DNA from: Clostridiales bacterium
GTDB lineage: Bacteria; Bacillota; Clostridia; Saccharofermentanales; Saccharofermentanaceae
Assembly (NCBI GenBank): GCA_017510605.1
Contig: JAFWMQ010000005.1
Location: forward strand, 62,001-126,000
DNA: 64,000 nt
Direction: 5' to 3'
Shown here: positions 1-8,674 of the stretch, piece by piece
Position numbering within the stretch: the first letter of the stretch is position 1
Layout: each line of letters begins with the position of its first letter
Notes under the pieces: generated by a model
What the model saw: the letters and a program-made list of their open reading frames with translations, nothing else
The model's database searches: none
What the model was told of the DNA's origin: nothing
Position numbers and translations under genes: made by a program

Positions 1-1071
1 TGCCATGTTATTACATTGTCAAAGATGGTTTCCGAAGAGATGATCTCAAGCAATAATCTCACACCACAAAGGCTTTATGTCGCACAGTCCTTTGCCGGAA
101 ATCTTCTGGTTATCGTTCTTTTTATCGGAGCAGCTGCATGCCTTTATGGTGCACTGAACCTCAAGATGAATTACAAGGTCTTCGCATATCCTTATCTTGC
201 GTGGATCGTTATCTTTACCATACTGCCTCTGATCCTTATCCTCTTCCGAGCTTTCTTCAAGAAAGCTGCAGGCGGCGGATATGAGTTCACGACGGCGGGA
301 TTTGCGGTACTTTTCCAGAACAAGACCGTTACGACAAGGTTTTACGGCGCCGACGTTACTTTGCAGGAATACTTCTCGATTTTCTTAAGAAGCCTCGATT
401 ATGCTGTATGGACGACGATCGGATGTCTTTTGCTGGGTTATCCTGCAAGCTATATTCTTGCCAGAAGGTCAAAGCTCAAGAGACAGAGCGGCTCCAGACT
501 CCTTATGCTCTTCGTGCTCCCGATGTGGATGAACACGATGCTCAGGACTTACGCATGGCGTGCGTTCTTCAGCGAGACCGGTGTCTGCAATACGATCCTC
601 CAGCAGATCGGCGCGATCGATGCACCGATCCTCTTCCTCAAAAATGAGGTCCTGGCAGACATAATAACCAAGCTCGTCATGACGAATGACTTCCTGCCGT
701 TCATGATACTGCCTCTTTACTCTGTGCTTGTTAAACTCGATGACAGTCTCTCGGAGGCGGCATACGACCTTGGCGCGACCAAAGCGCAGACATTCTTCAA
801 GGTTATTTTCCCGCTGTCTTTACCGGGTGTTATCTCAGGAATCCAGATGGTATTCATGCCTTCACTTACGTTCTACATGATTCCCGATATCCTTAATGAG
901 GGCTCGAAAACAACCATCGGAAACACCGTTCAGAACTTCATCCTGAACGAAAGTACCACATACAACCAGGCAGGTAACGTATTGTCGCTTCTCCTCCTTA
1001 TCTTTGTTCTCATTACAATGGGAATCTTGAGAGGTCAGGATAAAGAAGCCGGAGGAGGTATGGCATTATGA
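1..1071 (+). CDS. potB: Spermidine/putrescine ABC transporter permease PotB (5' end uncertain or cut by the window)
   Basis: Inner-membrane permease of the polyamine importer, pairing with PotC. The binding-protein-dependent permease signature, the EAA loop (SEAAYDLGATKAQTF), lies in the C-terminal third, and several hydrophobic segments are visible. The frame has no stop up to base 1, so the start may lie outside the window; internal candidates are TTG at 16 and ATG at 25, 40 and 166, none with a clear ribosome site. Residues before ATG166 form an extra hydrophobic segment, whereas typical PotB starts close to the sequence after ATG166 (NYKVFAYPYLAW). This suggests either an extension or a fusion to an upstream product. 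The gene overlaps potC by four bases (ATGA). The potA ATPase is presumably upstream. Confidence 0.88.
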   Translation, partial: CHVITLSKMVSEEMISSNNLTPQRLYVAQSFAGNLLVIVLFIGAAACLYGALNLKMNYKVFAYPYLAWIVIFTILPLILILFRAFFKKAAGGGYEFTTAGFAVLFQNKTVTTRFYGADVTLQEYFSIFLRSLDYAVWTTIGCLLLGYPASYILARRSKLKRQSGSRLLMLFVLPMWMNTMLRTYAWRAFFSETGVCNTILQQIGAIDAPILFLKNEVLADIITKLVMTNDFLPFMILPLYSVLVKLDDSLSEAAYDLGATKAQTFFKVIFPLSLPGVISGIQMVFMPSLTFYMIPDILNEGSKTTIGNTVQNFILNESTTYNQAGNVLSLLLLIFVLITMGILRGQDKEAGGGMAL

Positions 1072-1880
1072 GAATTGCGAAAAGGATTATACCCGATATA
1101 TACCTTGGTCTGCTGCTGATATTCATTTATCTTCCGTTAGCGGTACTGATCGTATATTCATTCAACAAACTGCCGAAGTCTTTTCTCTGGGGCGGTTTCA
1201 CGTTAGATAACTACAAGAGCCTGTTCAAGGGCTCTGACGGAAGCGGCATACTTGAGTCGCTTCTGGAGACACTGAAGGTTGCTTCCATCGCTGCAGTCGT
1301 TTCAACGGCATTCGGCGTTGTAAGTTCGCTGGGACTCGCATATCTCAATAAGAAGCTTCAGAACCTTGCCATGACGATGACATATGTTCCGAACGTAATG
1401 CCTGATCTCGTTACCGGTATTTCGTTCATGCTCCTGTTCTCGTTCCTCGGCGTTCAGAAGAGCGAGTTCACTCTCATCATGTCACACATCGCGCTCTGTG
1501 TTCCTTTCGCGATCCTGTCGATAAGCCCGAAGATCAAGCAGCTCGACAAGAGCCTTACCGAGGCAGCGATGGATCTCGGTGCTACGAGATTCCAGACACT
1601 GAGACTGGTTATAATTCCCGAGATCATGCCGGGAATCCTTTCTTCGGTTCTTCTCACATTCACGCTTTCGATCGATGACTACCTCATCAGCAACTTCAAC
1701 GTTGACAGCTCCATCCAGACTCTGCCCATGATGATCTACTCGATGGCAAAGCTCGGCGTCAACCCGAAGATGAATGCGCTGACGACGCTTATGTTCGGCG
1801 CGGTCCTGATACTCATGGTCCTGTCGAATATGTCTTCGTTCAAAAAGTCCAAGCCTGCCGCCAAGAAAGCAGGAAAATAA
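1068..1880 (+). CDS. potC: Spermidine/putrescine ABC transporter permease PotC
   Basis: Second permease of the polyamine importer, 270 aa, close to the usual PotC length. It begins with a membrane segment at residues 10-30 and carries the EAA motif (TEAAMDLGATRFQTL) that docks to the ATPase, around residue 165. A basic tail (KKSKPAAKKAGK) ends the protein in the cytoplasm. The ATGA overlap with potB implies translational coupling. PotD follows after an 80-base gap, so the three genes read as one operon. The family assignment is secure; the substrate (spermidine versus putrescine) cannot be told from sequence. Confidence 0.93.
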   Translation: MRIAKRIIPDIYLGLLLIFIYLPLAVLIVYSFNKLPKSFLWGGFTLDNYKSLFKGSDGSGILESLLETLKVASIAAVVSTAFGVVSSLGLAYLNKKLQNLAMTMTYVPNVMPDLVTGISFMLLFSFLGVQKSEFTLIMSHIALCVPFAILSISPKIKQLDKSLTEAAMDLGATRFQTLRLVIIPEIMPGILSSVLLTFTLSIDDYLISNFNVDSSIQTLPMMIYSMAKLGVNPKMNALTTLMFGAVLILMVLSNMSSFKKSKPAAKKAGK

Positions 1881-1960
1881 GCCGGTTCACGGACTAAAGG
1901 GTTTTAAGAGTCCGTATCAGAATACAAATAACAAATGAGCATAAAAAGGAGAGTAAAGAA

Positions 1961-3070
1961 ATGAACAAGAACGTAAGGAAAGTAATTGCTTCCGCAACGG
2001 CAATGGTAATGACGGGTGCCATGCTGCTGCCCTGCGGCTGCGCCAAGAAGCAGCAGCTTGTAATCTACAACTGGGGTGAATACATCGCTGAAGAAACGAT
2101 TGCCAAGTTCGAGGCAAAGTATCCCCAGTATGATGTTGTCTACAGAACATTTGAGACAAACGAAACGATGTATCCAAATCTCGAGAACGGCTATGATGTC
2201 ATTATTCCTTCTGAATATATGGTCTGCCGTCTCATTGAGGAAGACTGGATCCAGCCTCTCGACTGGTCCAAGCTCCCGACTGTCGAGAAGTACATGGATC
2301 CCATGTTCCGCGACCTTAAATATGCCGAAAACGATGAGATATCCAGCCAGGTATTGGATTATGCAGTTCCTTACATGTACTGCACGGTAGGTTTGGTCTA
2401 TGATGCCAACAAGATCTCACTTCCCGATGGCACGACTGATCCCCATGAGATCTGGGACGTTCTTTTCAATACTGACAGCGGTTACAGCATCGGAATGTAC
2501 GATTCCATGCGTGAGTCGATCGGTTCTGCCCTGAATTATCTTGGCTATTCCATCAATTCTACGGACGAGGCTCAGCTCAAGGAGGCAATGGATCTTCTCA
2601 TCGCCCAGAAGAGCGCACTTCATCCCGCATACGGTATCGACAATCTTAAGGACAAGGTTGCAGCAGGAGAACTCGCTGCATCCATGACATGGTCAGGCGA
2701 TCATATCATAATGCTCGAAAGGATCGAGGAACTCGGCAATAATGACATCGACCTCCGTTTTGTTCTCCCTGAAGGATCCAACTGGTCAGTCGACATGATG
2801 TGTGTTCCTACAAACTGCAAGAATTATGACGGTGCTATGGATTTCATCGATTTCATGTATGACCCTGAGATCGCTTTCGAGAACTGCGAATATATCGGTT
2901 ATTCAACACCCAATACCGCAGCAAAGGACATGCTTGATCCTGAAATCTCAAACAATATCTACTATTATCCTGATGAGTCAGTCTTCAATTCCCTCGAGGT
3001 TTACTACACATCTGACGCACTTGAGGAAAGATACACAGAGATCTGGAACACAGTAAAGGCGAGCGCGTAA
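1961..3070 (+). CDS. potD: Polyamine-binding lipoprotein PotD
   Basis: Extracellular solute-binding lipoprotein that delivers polyamines to PotBC. A basic N-terminus and hydrophobic stretch lead to a lipobox-like Cys near residue 27 (LLPCGCAKK). The mature part starts with the family hallmark VIYNWGEYIAEET and continues with the YDVIIPSEYMV segment, both typical of PotD/PotF proteins. The length of 369 aa fits the family. The start follows an AAGGAG ribosome site at about 1947. The gene is last in the potBCD operon and is followed by a strong intrinsic terminator at 3099-3125. Confidence 0.93.
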   Translation: MNKNVRKVIASATAMVMTGAMLLPCGCAKKQQLVIYNWGEYIAEETIAKFEAKYPQYDVVYRTFETNETMYPNLENGYDVIIPSEYMVCRLIEEDWIQPLDWSKLPTVEKYMDPMFRDLKYAENDEISSQVLDYAVPYMYCTVGLVYDANKISLPDGTTDPHEIWDVLFNTDSGYSIGMYDSMRESIGSALNYLGYSINSTDEAQLKEAMDLLIAQKSALHPAYGIDNLKDKVAAGELAASMTWSGDHIIMLERIEELGNNDIDLRFVLPEGSNWSVDMMCVPTNCKNYDGAMDFIDFMYDPEIAFENCEYIGYSTPNTAAKDMLDPEISNNIYYYPDESVFNSLEVYYTSDALEERYTEIWNTVKASA

Positions 3071-3098
3071 GCGTTAATATAGTTTTGAACTTTAAGGA

Positions 3099-3125
3099 GG
3101 CTGTCTCGGATGAGACAGCCTTTTT
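3099..3125 (+). terminator. Rho-independent terminator after potD
   Basis: A perfect 9-bp stem (GGCTGTCTC / GAGACAGCC) with a four-base loop is followed directly by five T. It lies 28 bases after the potD stop and just before the opposing proB stop, so it closes the pot operon. A similar stem sequence is used after the xylanase gene at 46501. Confidence 0.9.
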
Positions 3126-3167
3126 CATTGCGAAAAAAGGCAGATTTAACAATGTTAAATGCAGTAT

Positions 3168-3986
3168 TTACTGTGCTGCGAAGAAGGTTCCGACGTCATC
3201 CTGATCGACGATCTTCTCGAGGACCTGAATGCCGGCACCGTCTGCGATCACACCCATAATGCCGTTCTCGGTAACTTTGCTCATGGCGGTGATCTTGGTG
3301 CTCATGCCGCCTGTGCCGAGCCAGGAACCTTTGCCTGAAGTGAAGTCGAGCATCTCGGGTGTTACCTTATCCACGTAGGAAATACGCTCAGCATCAGGGT
3401 TTTCGCGGGGGTTGGAATCGTAAAGGCCGTCAACGTCGGAGAGGATTACCAGAAGATCAGCATTAGCAAGGACGGCAACGTCAGCAGACAGCGTATCGTT
3501 GTCGCCGAAAGTACCGTTGTGCATGATCTCCGTTGTTGATACGGAGTCGTTCTCGTTGATGACGGGAATTATACGCATCTCGAGCAGAGTCTCGATGGTA
3601 TTGGTAACGTTAGCACGTGTAAGTTTATCTGTTATGCCGTCCTTGGTCAGAAGGATCTGGCCGCAGCGGTATGAATACTCGGAAAAGCTTCTGGCATAAG
3701 CGTTCATAAGCTCGCACTGCCCGACTGAAGCGATAGCCTGTTTCTCACGGGTAGTGGTCGGGCGCTCCTTGAGATCAAGGTAGCCGATGCCTACACCGAT
3801 CGCGCCGGAACTTACAAGAAGTACTTCCTTTCCGCGATTCATGAGATCTGAGATGGAACGGCAGAGCCTGTCGATGTTTCCAAGGTTCATCTTGCCGTTG
3901 TCGTATGTAAGGGTAGAGGTACCGACTTTTACGACGATCCTTTTCGCAAAATTAACCGGAGTGCGTGAACCGCTGTATTTTCCCAA
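3168..3986 (-). CDS. proB: Glutamate 5-kinase ProB (short form)
   Basis: Cytoplasmic ATP-dependent kinase that phosphorylates L-glutamate to glutamyl 5-phosphate, the first step of proline synthesis. Amino-acid-kinase motifs are clear: KRIVVKVGTSTLT near residue 15, LVSSGAIGVG near 57, NENDSVST near 144, the FGDNDTLSADVA substrate loop, LSDVDGLYDSNP, and GTGGMSTKI. At 272 aa it lacks the C-terminal PUA domain of the enterobacterial enzyme, so it is the short form. The start is TTG, preceded by GGGAGA at good spacing. No proA lies beside it, so the partner reductase must be elsewhere. Confidence 0.94.
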   Translation of the reverse strand: MGKYSGSRTPVNFAKRIVVKVGTSTLTYDNGKMNLGNIDRLCRSISDLMNRGKEVLLVSSGAIGVGIGYLDLKERPTTTREKQAIASVGQCELMNAYARSFSEYSYRCGQILLTKDGITDKLTRANVTNTIETLLEMRIIPVINENDSVSTTEIMHNGTFGDNDTLSADVAVLANADLLVILSDVDGLYDSNPRENPDAERISYVDKVTPEMLDFTSGKGSWLGTGGMSTKITAMSKVTENGIMGVIADGAGIQVLEKIVDQDDVGTFFAAQ

Positions 3987-4078
3987 AGTAAATCTCCCAT
4001 CTATTAATAATCAGACCAAACAAGAATAAACTCTTGGATATTAAAATGCAAGGAAAGAGTTAAAATCCTTGAAAATAC

Positions 4079-6457
4079 TTATATCAACGGGGTCTGCTGT
4101 TGATTCTGGTTATTGTTTTGATTCGGATCCTGGTTCTGCCCCTGTCCCTGGCCGCCCGGCATCTGACCGCCCGGCCCCGGAGTAATTGAAGGCGTAGGTG
4201 TGGGCGTAGGTGTAAGGTGTACCGGACAAGGCTTGTCATCTGTCGGGCAGAGGAAGCTTCCCGAGACAAAATAGTCGGTGTAGACTTTATTCTCTTCGTC
4301 AGCGCGGCATCCGTCAGTAGGATAATAACCTGAAGAGCAGACTGAAGCCTGAATTATGGAATCCGGCTTCTGGAAAGATGCTCCGGGCAGATTCTCGTGG
4401 ATCTCGTGCATGCACCATACCCAGATCAGGATAGCGTTTTCCCAGTCGCACTGAGGGATCTCAGTCTGTTTAAGCCTGTTATCGTATCCGTACCAGACTG
4501 CAGCGGTGTAGTAAGGCGTATAACCGCAGAACCATTTGTCGATATAGTCTGAGGTGGTTCCGGTCTTTCCGCAGGTGTCGATTACTTCGCCGTCTACGTT
4601 TTCAATCTGGCCCGGACCCCAGTCTGAAGGTGTGCTGTTGTTAACGACAGCCTTCAGGATGTCGCTTAACAGGAAGCATGTTTCTTCAGAATAAACACGG
4701 TAACTGATAGGGTTGGGCTTGACGATGACATTTCCTTCGGAATCAAGCACCTGGGTATAAGCATAAGGCTCAACATATGTTCCGCCTGTAGCGAAAGTGT
4801 GATATGCGGCAGCCATCTCGAGAGTCGTCATACCCTTGGTAAATCCGCCCAGAGACTGGGCAGGGAAGGCTCCTTCAGAAGTCCTGTCGATTCCTACCTG
4901 TTTGAGATACCAGAGCGCAGTGTCGCCTCCGACCTGTGTCCAAAGCTCGGTGGCGATCGTGTTAAGTGAATATGTAAGCGCCATTCTGATTGTAACCTGG
5001 CCATTGTATCCACGTCCGTAGTTAACCGGCCATTCGGCATCAGGATTCTGGGGATCAAGATGCTTCGGTTCATCGTTGACAACGGTTGCAGGAGCGATCA
5101 GTCCGAGTTCGAAGGCAGGTCCGTAATCGACCAAAGGCTTTATCGAAGAACCCGGGTTACGGTGTGTGGAGACGGCCCTGTTCAGCGACAGGTTCATGGT
5201 TTTCTCGCCAAAACCGCCCTGCATTGCAGCTATCGCGCCGGTACTGTTATTGATAACGACCATTGAACCGTTAGGTTTCTCAGGGTAATCGGCTATCTTA
5301 TCGGGATCCTGCTGGAACAGGTCCTTATCCTTGAATGCATCATCGAGCACCTGCTGTGTAGCCGGTTCAAGTGTTGTGTAAATATGGTAACCCCTGTTAT
5401 ATACGAGCGAGGAAGCAAGGCTTCTGGAGATTCCCCTGGATTCTGCGATATCGCCGATTACTTCGGAGATTGCGTACTCGGTGAAGTAGGAATTAACAGT
5501 TGAAGTACGGTCCGTGCTTCTCTGGCGGAATTCAAGTTCCGTGTTGAGGGCATCCTCGTATTCTTCCTCGGTGATCATGCCGAGTTCGAACATCTTGCCC
5601 AAGATGGTTCTCATTCTTCTCTGGGCATTTCTTCTTCCTGATTCTCTCAAAGGATTGTAGTATGAAGGGCTCTTGGGAAGACCTGCGATAAGTGCGCATT
5701 CAGGGAGCGTAAGCTCTGATGCGTCTTTGCCGAAATAGTTCATTGCCGCAGACTGTACGCCTACATAGTTATTGCCCATCGGGGCAAGGTTGATGTAGAG
5801 CTCCAGAATCTCATCTTTGGAAAGGCTCTGCTCAAGGGTCATGGCGGAGAACCATTCCTGAACCTTACGTGAAGTGGAGTGTTCGTCCTGGCCGCTTATG
5901 AGCTTAACGGTCTGTTGTGTGATGGTGGAACCGCCGTGTGTGGCAGAGCCGCCATTTGCAATAGCCGAGATGAGCGCGCTTCCGATACGCTTGATATCTA
6001 TTCCCGAATGTTCGCGAAAACGCTCATCCTCGATGGCAATGATCGCATCGTCAAGATAAGTGTCTTTTATTGCGCTGTAGGATATATATATTCTGTCGAC
6101 ATTCTCGGAACCGGTAAGCTTGGCAATTACGTTTCCTTCGATGTCATAAACGAATGATGTCTGGGATTCTTCAGCAGATGTGAGGTCACCAATTGACAAG
6201 GGCTTGGTCGTTGATGCGTAACCAAGAAGCATTCCGGCACCGAATCCGCCGAAAGTGAAAACTACGCATAAGACAGCAACGATGGCAATCTTAACGAGAT
6301 CACCGACAAAACTCGCGATCTCATGAGTCAGACTGCGGTTAAAACCGCATTTCGTGGGTTTGCCTTTGAGCTGGCTTCTGAGTTCGTCAGCCAGAGCGCT
6401 GTTCTCGGGCGCTACGGGTCTGGTCGATCTTTGTTTTTTGTAATTGCTCTCAGGCAA
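4079..6457 (-). CDS. Class A penicillin-binding protein (PBP1A-like)
   Basis: Bifunctional peptidoglycan synthase anchored in the membrane. A cytoplasmic N-terminus (1-52) is followed by one membrane helix (about 55-80). The GT51 glycosyltransferase domain has catalytic Glu143 in EDERFREHSG and GGSTITQQTVK at 175-185. The transpeptidase domain has SSIK (Ser437-Lys440), SLN (497-499) and KTGT (631-634). The C-terminus is an extracellular Pro/Thr then Gln/Asn/Gly-rich tail, common in Clostridia. The start is TTG behind AAAGGAGA. The gene diverges from the methyltransferase gene at 6555, so promoters for both should lie in the 97 bases between them. Confidence 0.95.
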   Translation of the reverse strand: MPESNYKKQRSTRPVAPENSALADELRSQLKGKPTKCGFNRSLTHEIASFVGDLVKIAIVAVLCVVFTFGGFGAGMLLGYASTTKPLSIGDLTSAEESQTSFVYDIEGNVIAKLTGSENVDRIYISYSAIKDTYLDDAIIAIEDERFREHSGIDIKRIGSALISAIANGGSATHGGSTITQQTVKLISGQDEHSTSRKVQEWFSAMTLEQSLSKDEILELYINLAPMGNNYVGVQSAAMNYFGKDASELTLPECALIAGLPKSPSYYNPLRESGRRNAQRRMRTILGKMFELGMITEEEYEDALNTELEFRQRSTDRTSTVNSYFTEYAISEVIGDIAESRGISRSLASSLVYNRGYHIYTTLEPATQQVLDDAFKDKDLFQQDPDKIADYPEKPNGSMVVINNSTGAIAAMQGGFGEKTMNLSLNRAVSTHRNPGSSIKPLVDYGPAFELGLIAPATVVNDEPKHLDPQNPDAEWPVNYGRGYNGQVTIRMALTYSLNTIATELWTQVGGDTALWYLKQVGIDRTSEGAFPAQSLGGFTKGMTTLEMAAAYHTFATGGTYVEPYAYTQVLDSEGNVIVKPNPISYRVYSEETCFLLSDILKAVVNNSTPSDWGPGQIENVDGEVIDTCGKTGTTSDYIDKWFCGYTPYYTAAVWYGYDNRLKQTEIPQCDWENAILIWVWCMHEIHENLPGASFQKPDSIIQASVCSSGYYPTDGCRADEENKVYTDYFVSGSFLCPTDDKPCPVHLTPTPTPTPSITPGPGGQMPGGQGQGQNQDPNQNNNQNQQQTPLI

Positions 6458-6554
6458 GCCGGTTGATCTCCTTTAAACAAATTCTCTTAATTTTACTACG
6501 AGTTCGCATATAATTATATTACTAATGTGAGGCAAAGACTAAGAGGTTTATCCG

Positions 6555-7946
6555 GTGGAATTTGTTGAAATTACTATTACTTCTCTAGGAAGCGAGGGAC
6601 AGGGAACCGGGACCCTGCCTTCCGGTAAAACCTGCTTTGTTTCAGGAGTTTTCCCGGGTGAGAAATGCCGTTGCAAGGTCGTCAGTGAGACATCCAAATA
6701 TGCCGTTTGTGACGCTGTCGAAGTAACAGAGACATCCCCTGACAGAACAGGGCCTTTCAGGCCATCAAATGAAGTCAGCGGCGGACTGCCTTTTGCCTGC
6801 CTGTCTTATGAAGCACAGCTGAAGTTCAAACAGGCACGTGTAAGAGAATGCCTTTCGAGGATCGGAGGCATAGAAGAGGCCGTTTTAGAAGAGGTTTTTA
6901 AGCCGGTTATTGCTGCAGAAGAGCCGTTCCGCTACAGAAATCACATGCAGTACGCAATCAGGAACAACAGGATCGGCCTTCTTTGCGGCAGATCAGATGA
7001 TCTCGGTGATTACGACGGAAGGCTCATTGAATATGAGATCTTCGGGAAGATCAAAGATGCTGCTGAGGATGTTTTCGAGCGCGCGCCGACAAGGCTTTTT
7101 GACGGGCTGGTATTAAGGGGTTCGTTAAGGACAAAAGAGATACTTGCTGAACTGGTAAGTCCTTCCGGCCAGTCGCACGAAGTCGTTATCAGGGATGCGA
7201 GAAATTATATCGTTTCCACAGAGCTTTATAAGAACATTTCCGGTGTTTGCGAAGATAACGGATTCAGGCTTAACGGATTCCTGCTCAGGATCAGTCCGGA
7301 CAAGACATCGAAAAGGACCAGAACCGGCACGAGGACGATAATCGAAGGAGCCGATTATTACGATGAGATCTTCTGCGGGAAGACTTTCAGGATCAAGGCC
7401 GGATCGTTCTTCCAGGTAAATACAGAACAGGCCGAAAAGCTTGCAAATAAAGCATCTGAGGCATGCAGTGATGCAAAAGTCATATACGATCTTTACTGCG
7501 GGTGCGGCACGCTGGGATTGGCAGCCAAGAAGAAGGGTCAGAAGCTTCTGGGAATTGAAGTAGTTCCCGAAGCGGTCCAGTCTGCCAAGATCAACCGCTC
7601 GCTGGCTCTTGATGAAGAGGAGATCTCCGAGTGCGATTTTATCTGCAAGGACGTGCTGAAGACTGATTTCAACGCGCTTATCAGGAGCTCGAAGATCATT
7701 CCTCCTGACTGCGTAATCGTTGATCCTCCCCGCAAAGGGCTTGATATCGGGGTCATAAAAAAGATCGAAGAACTCGGAGCGGAAAAGATCTGTTATATCT
7801 CATGCGATCCGGCGACGCTTGCAAGAGACCTGAAGCAGCTTAAGGGAACGTATAAGATAACGGAGATCACGCCGGCTGATCTGTTCTGTAACGCAAGTCA
7901 TGTAGAAACAGTCGTGTTTTTGTCGAGGAAAGTGTCAGGAAAATAG
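6555..7946 (+). CDS. 23S rRNA uracil-C5 methyltransferase, RlmD/RlmCD (TrmA) family
   Basis: SAM-dependent RNA m5U methyltransferase, 463 aa. It has a TRAM/OB N-terminus (about 1-58), the SAM loop VIYDLYCGCGTLGLAA (309-324), DPPRKGLD (390-397) and the catalytic-Cys motif CYISCDPATLARD, with Cys417 as nucleophile. Family members usually carry four Cys for a 4Fe-4S cluster between TRAM and the core; here that segment keeps only Cys82 in LPFACLSYEAQLKFKQ, so the cluster is probably absent. The start is GTG behind a weak GAGG. The exact rRNA site cannot be assigned from sequence. Confidence 0.9.
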   Translation: MEFVEITITSLGSEGQGTGTLPSGKTCFVSGVFPGEKCRCKVVSETSKYAVCDAVEVTETSPDRTGPFRPSNEVSGGLPFACLSYEAQLKFKQARVRECLSRIGGIEEAVLEEVFKPVIAAEEPFRYRNHMQYAIRNNRIGLLCGRSDDLGDYDGRLIEYEIFGKIKDAAEDVFERAPTRLFDGLVLRGSLRTKEILAELVSPSGQSHEVVIRDARNYIVSTELYKNISGVCEDNGFRLNGFLLRISPDKTSKRTRTGTRTIIEGADYYDEIFCGKTFRIKAGSFFQVNTEQAEKLANKASEACSDAKVIYDLYCGCGTLGLAAKKKGQKLLGIEVVPEAVQSAKINRSLALDEEEISECDFICKDVLKTDFNALIRSSKIIPPDCVIVDPPRKGLDIGVIKKIEELGAEKICYISCDPATLARDLKQLKGTYKITEITPADLFCNASHVETVVFLSRKVSGK

Positions 7947-7982
7947 AACAGAAGGCATTAAAGTACCAAAGGAGGCCCAATT

Positions 7983-8633
7983 ATGAACAAAGAATGGTCA
8001 GAAAAGAATAAGAAGATGCAGTCTCTGATAGGGAAAGAAGCGACATTTCGGGAAGGAATCGGCGTTCTTTTTGAATTGAGAAGTGACCTGTTTAAGGAGA
8101 TCACGGAGATCGTAAATACATATCCTGAAGAAGCCTTCAGTCAAATGCCGTTTGCCAAAGCGGAAGGATATCACAGTAAGACGCTTGCTTATTCCATGTG
8201 GCACATTTTCCGTATCGAGGATATCGTGGCGCATACGCTGATAGATAAGGACAGCCAGGTCCTTTTTACGGACGGATGGCTTGAGCATACAAAAAGTCCG
8301 ATCATTACTACCGGAAATGAACTGAAGGGCACGGAAATAGCAGATTTTTCCAAGAGTCTGGACGTAAAAGCCGTATACGAATACTGCAAGGCGGTAATGA
8401 ATTCTACCAATGAGGTATTAAAGGGCCTTGAATACAAGGATCTGAAAAGAAAGTTTACTGATGAGGATAAGAAAAGAGTCGCTGACAGTAATTCGGTAAG
8501 TACCGATGAAGAAGCAGTCTGGCTGATCGGTTACTGGTGTAAGAAAGATATCGGCGGATTGATCAAGATGCCGTTTTCGAGACATTGGATCATGCATATT
8601 GAGGCTATGTGCAGGATCAAAAACAAACTATAA
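7983..8633 (+). CDS. DinB/YfiT-like metal-binding protein
   Basis: Predicted soluble four-helix-bundle protein of 216 aa. The pattern of an early HIFRIEDIVAH motif (around residue 73) and a late HWIMHIEA motif (around residue 200) matches the three-His metal site of the DinB-like superfamily. Proteins of this superfamily include thiol-dependent transferases and stress-induced proteins, but the substrate here is unknown. The start follows AAAGGAGG. It lies 36 bases after the methyltransferase gene, and its 3' end sits 41 bases before the next start, so it may be in one transcript with both neighbours. Confidence 0.6.
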   Translation: MNKEWSEKNKKMQSLIGKEATFREGIGVLFELRSDLFKEITEIVNTYPEEAFSQMPFAKAEGYHSKTLAYSMWHIFRIEDIVAHTLIDKDSQVLFTDGWLEHTKSPIITTGNELKGTEIADFSKSLDVKAVYEYCKAVMNSTNEVLKGLEYKDLKRKFTDEDKKRVADSNSVSTDEEAVWLIGYWCKKDIGGLIKMPFSRHWIMHIEAMCRIKNKL

Positions 8634-8674
8634 TACCCTTTCAAAACACTTCGATAATCACGGAGGTTAAGGAA

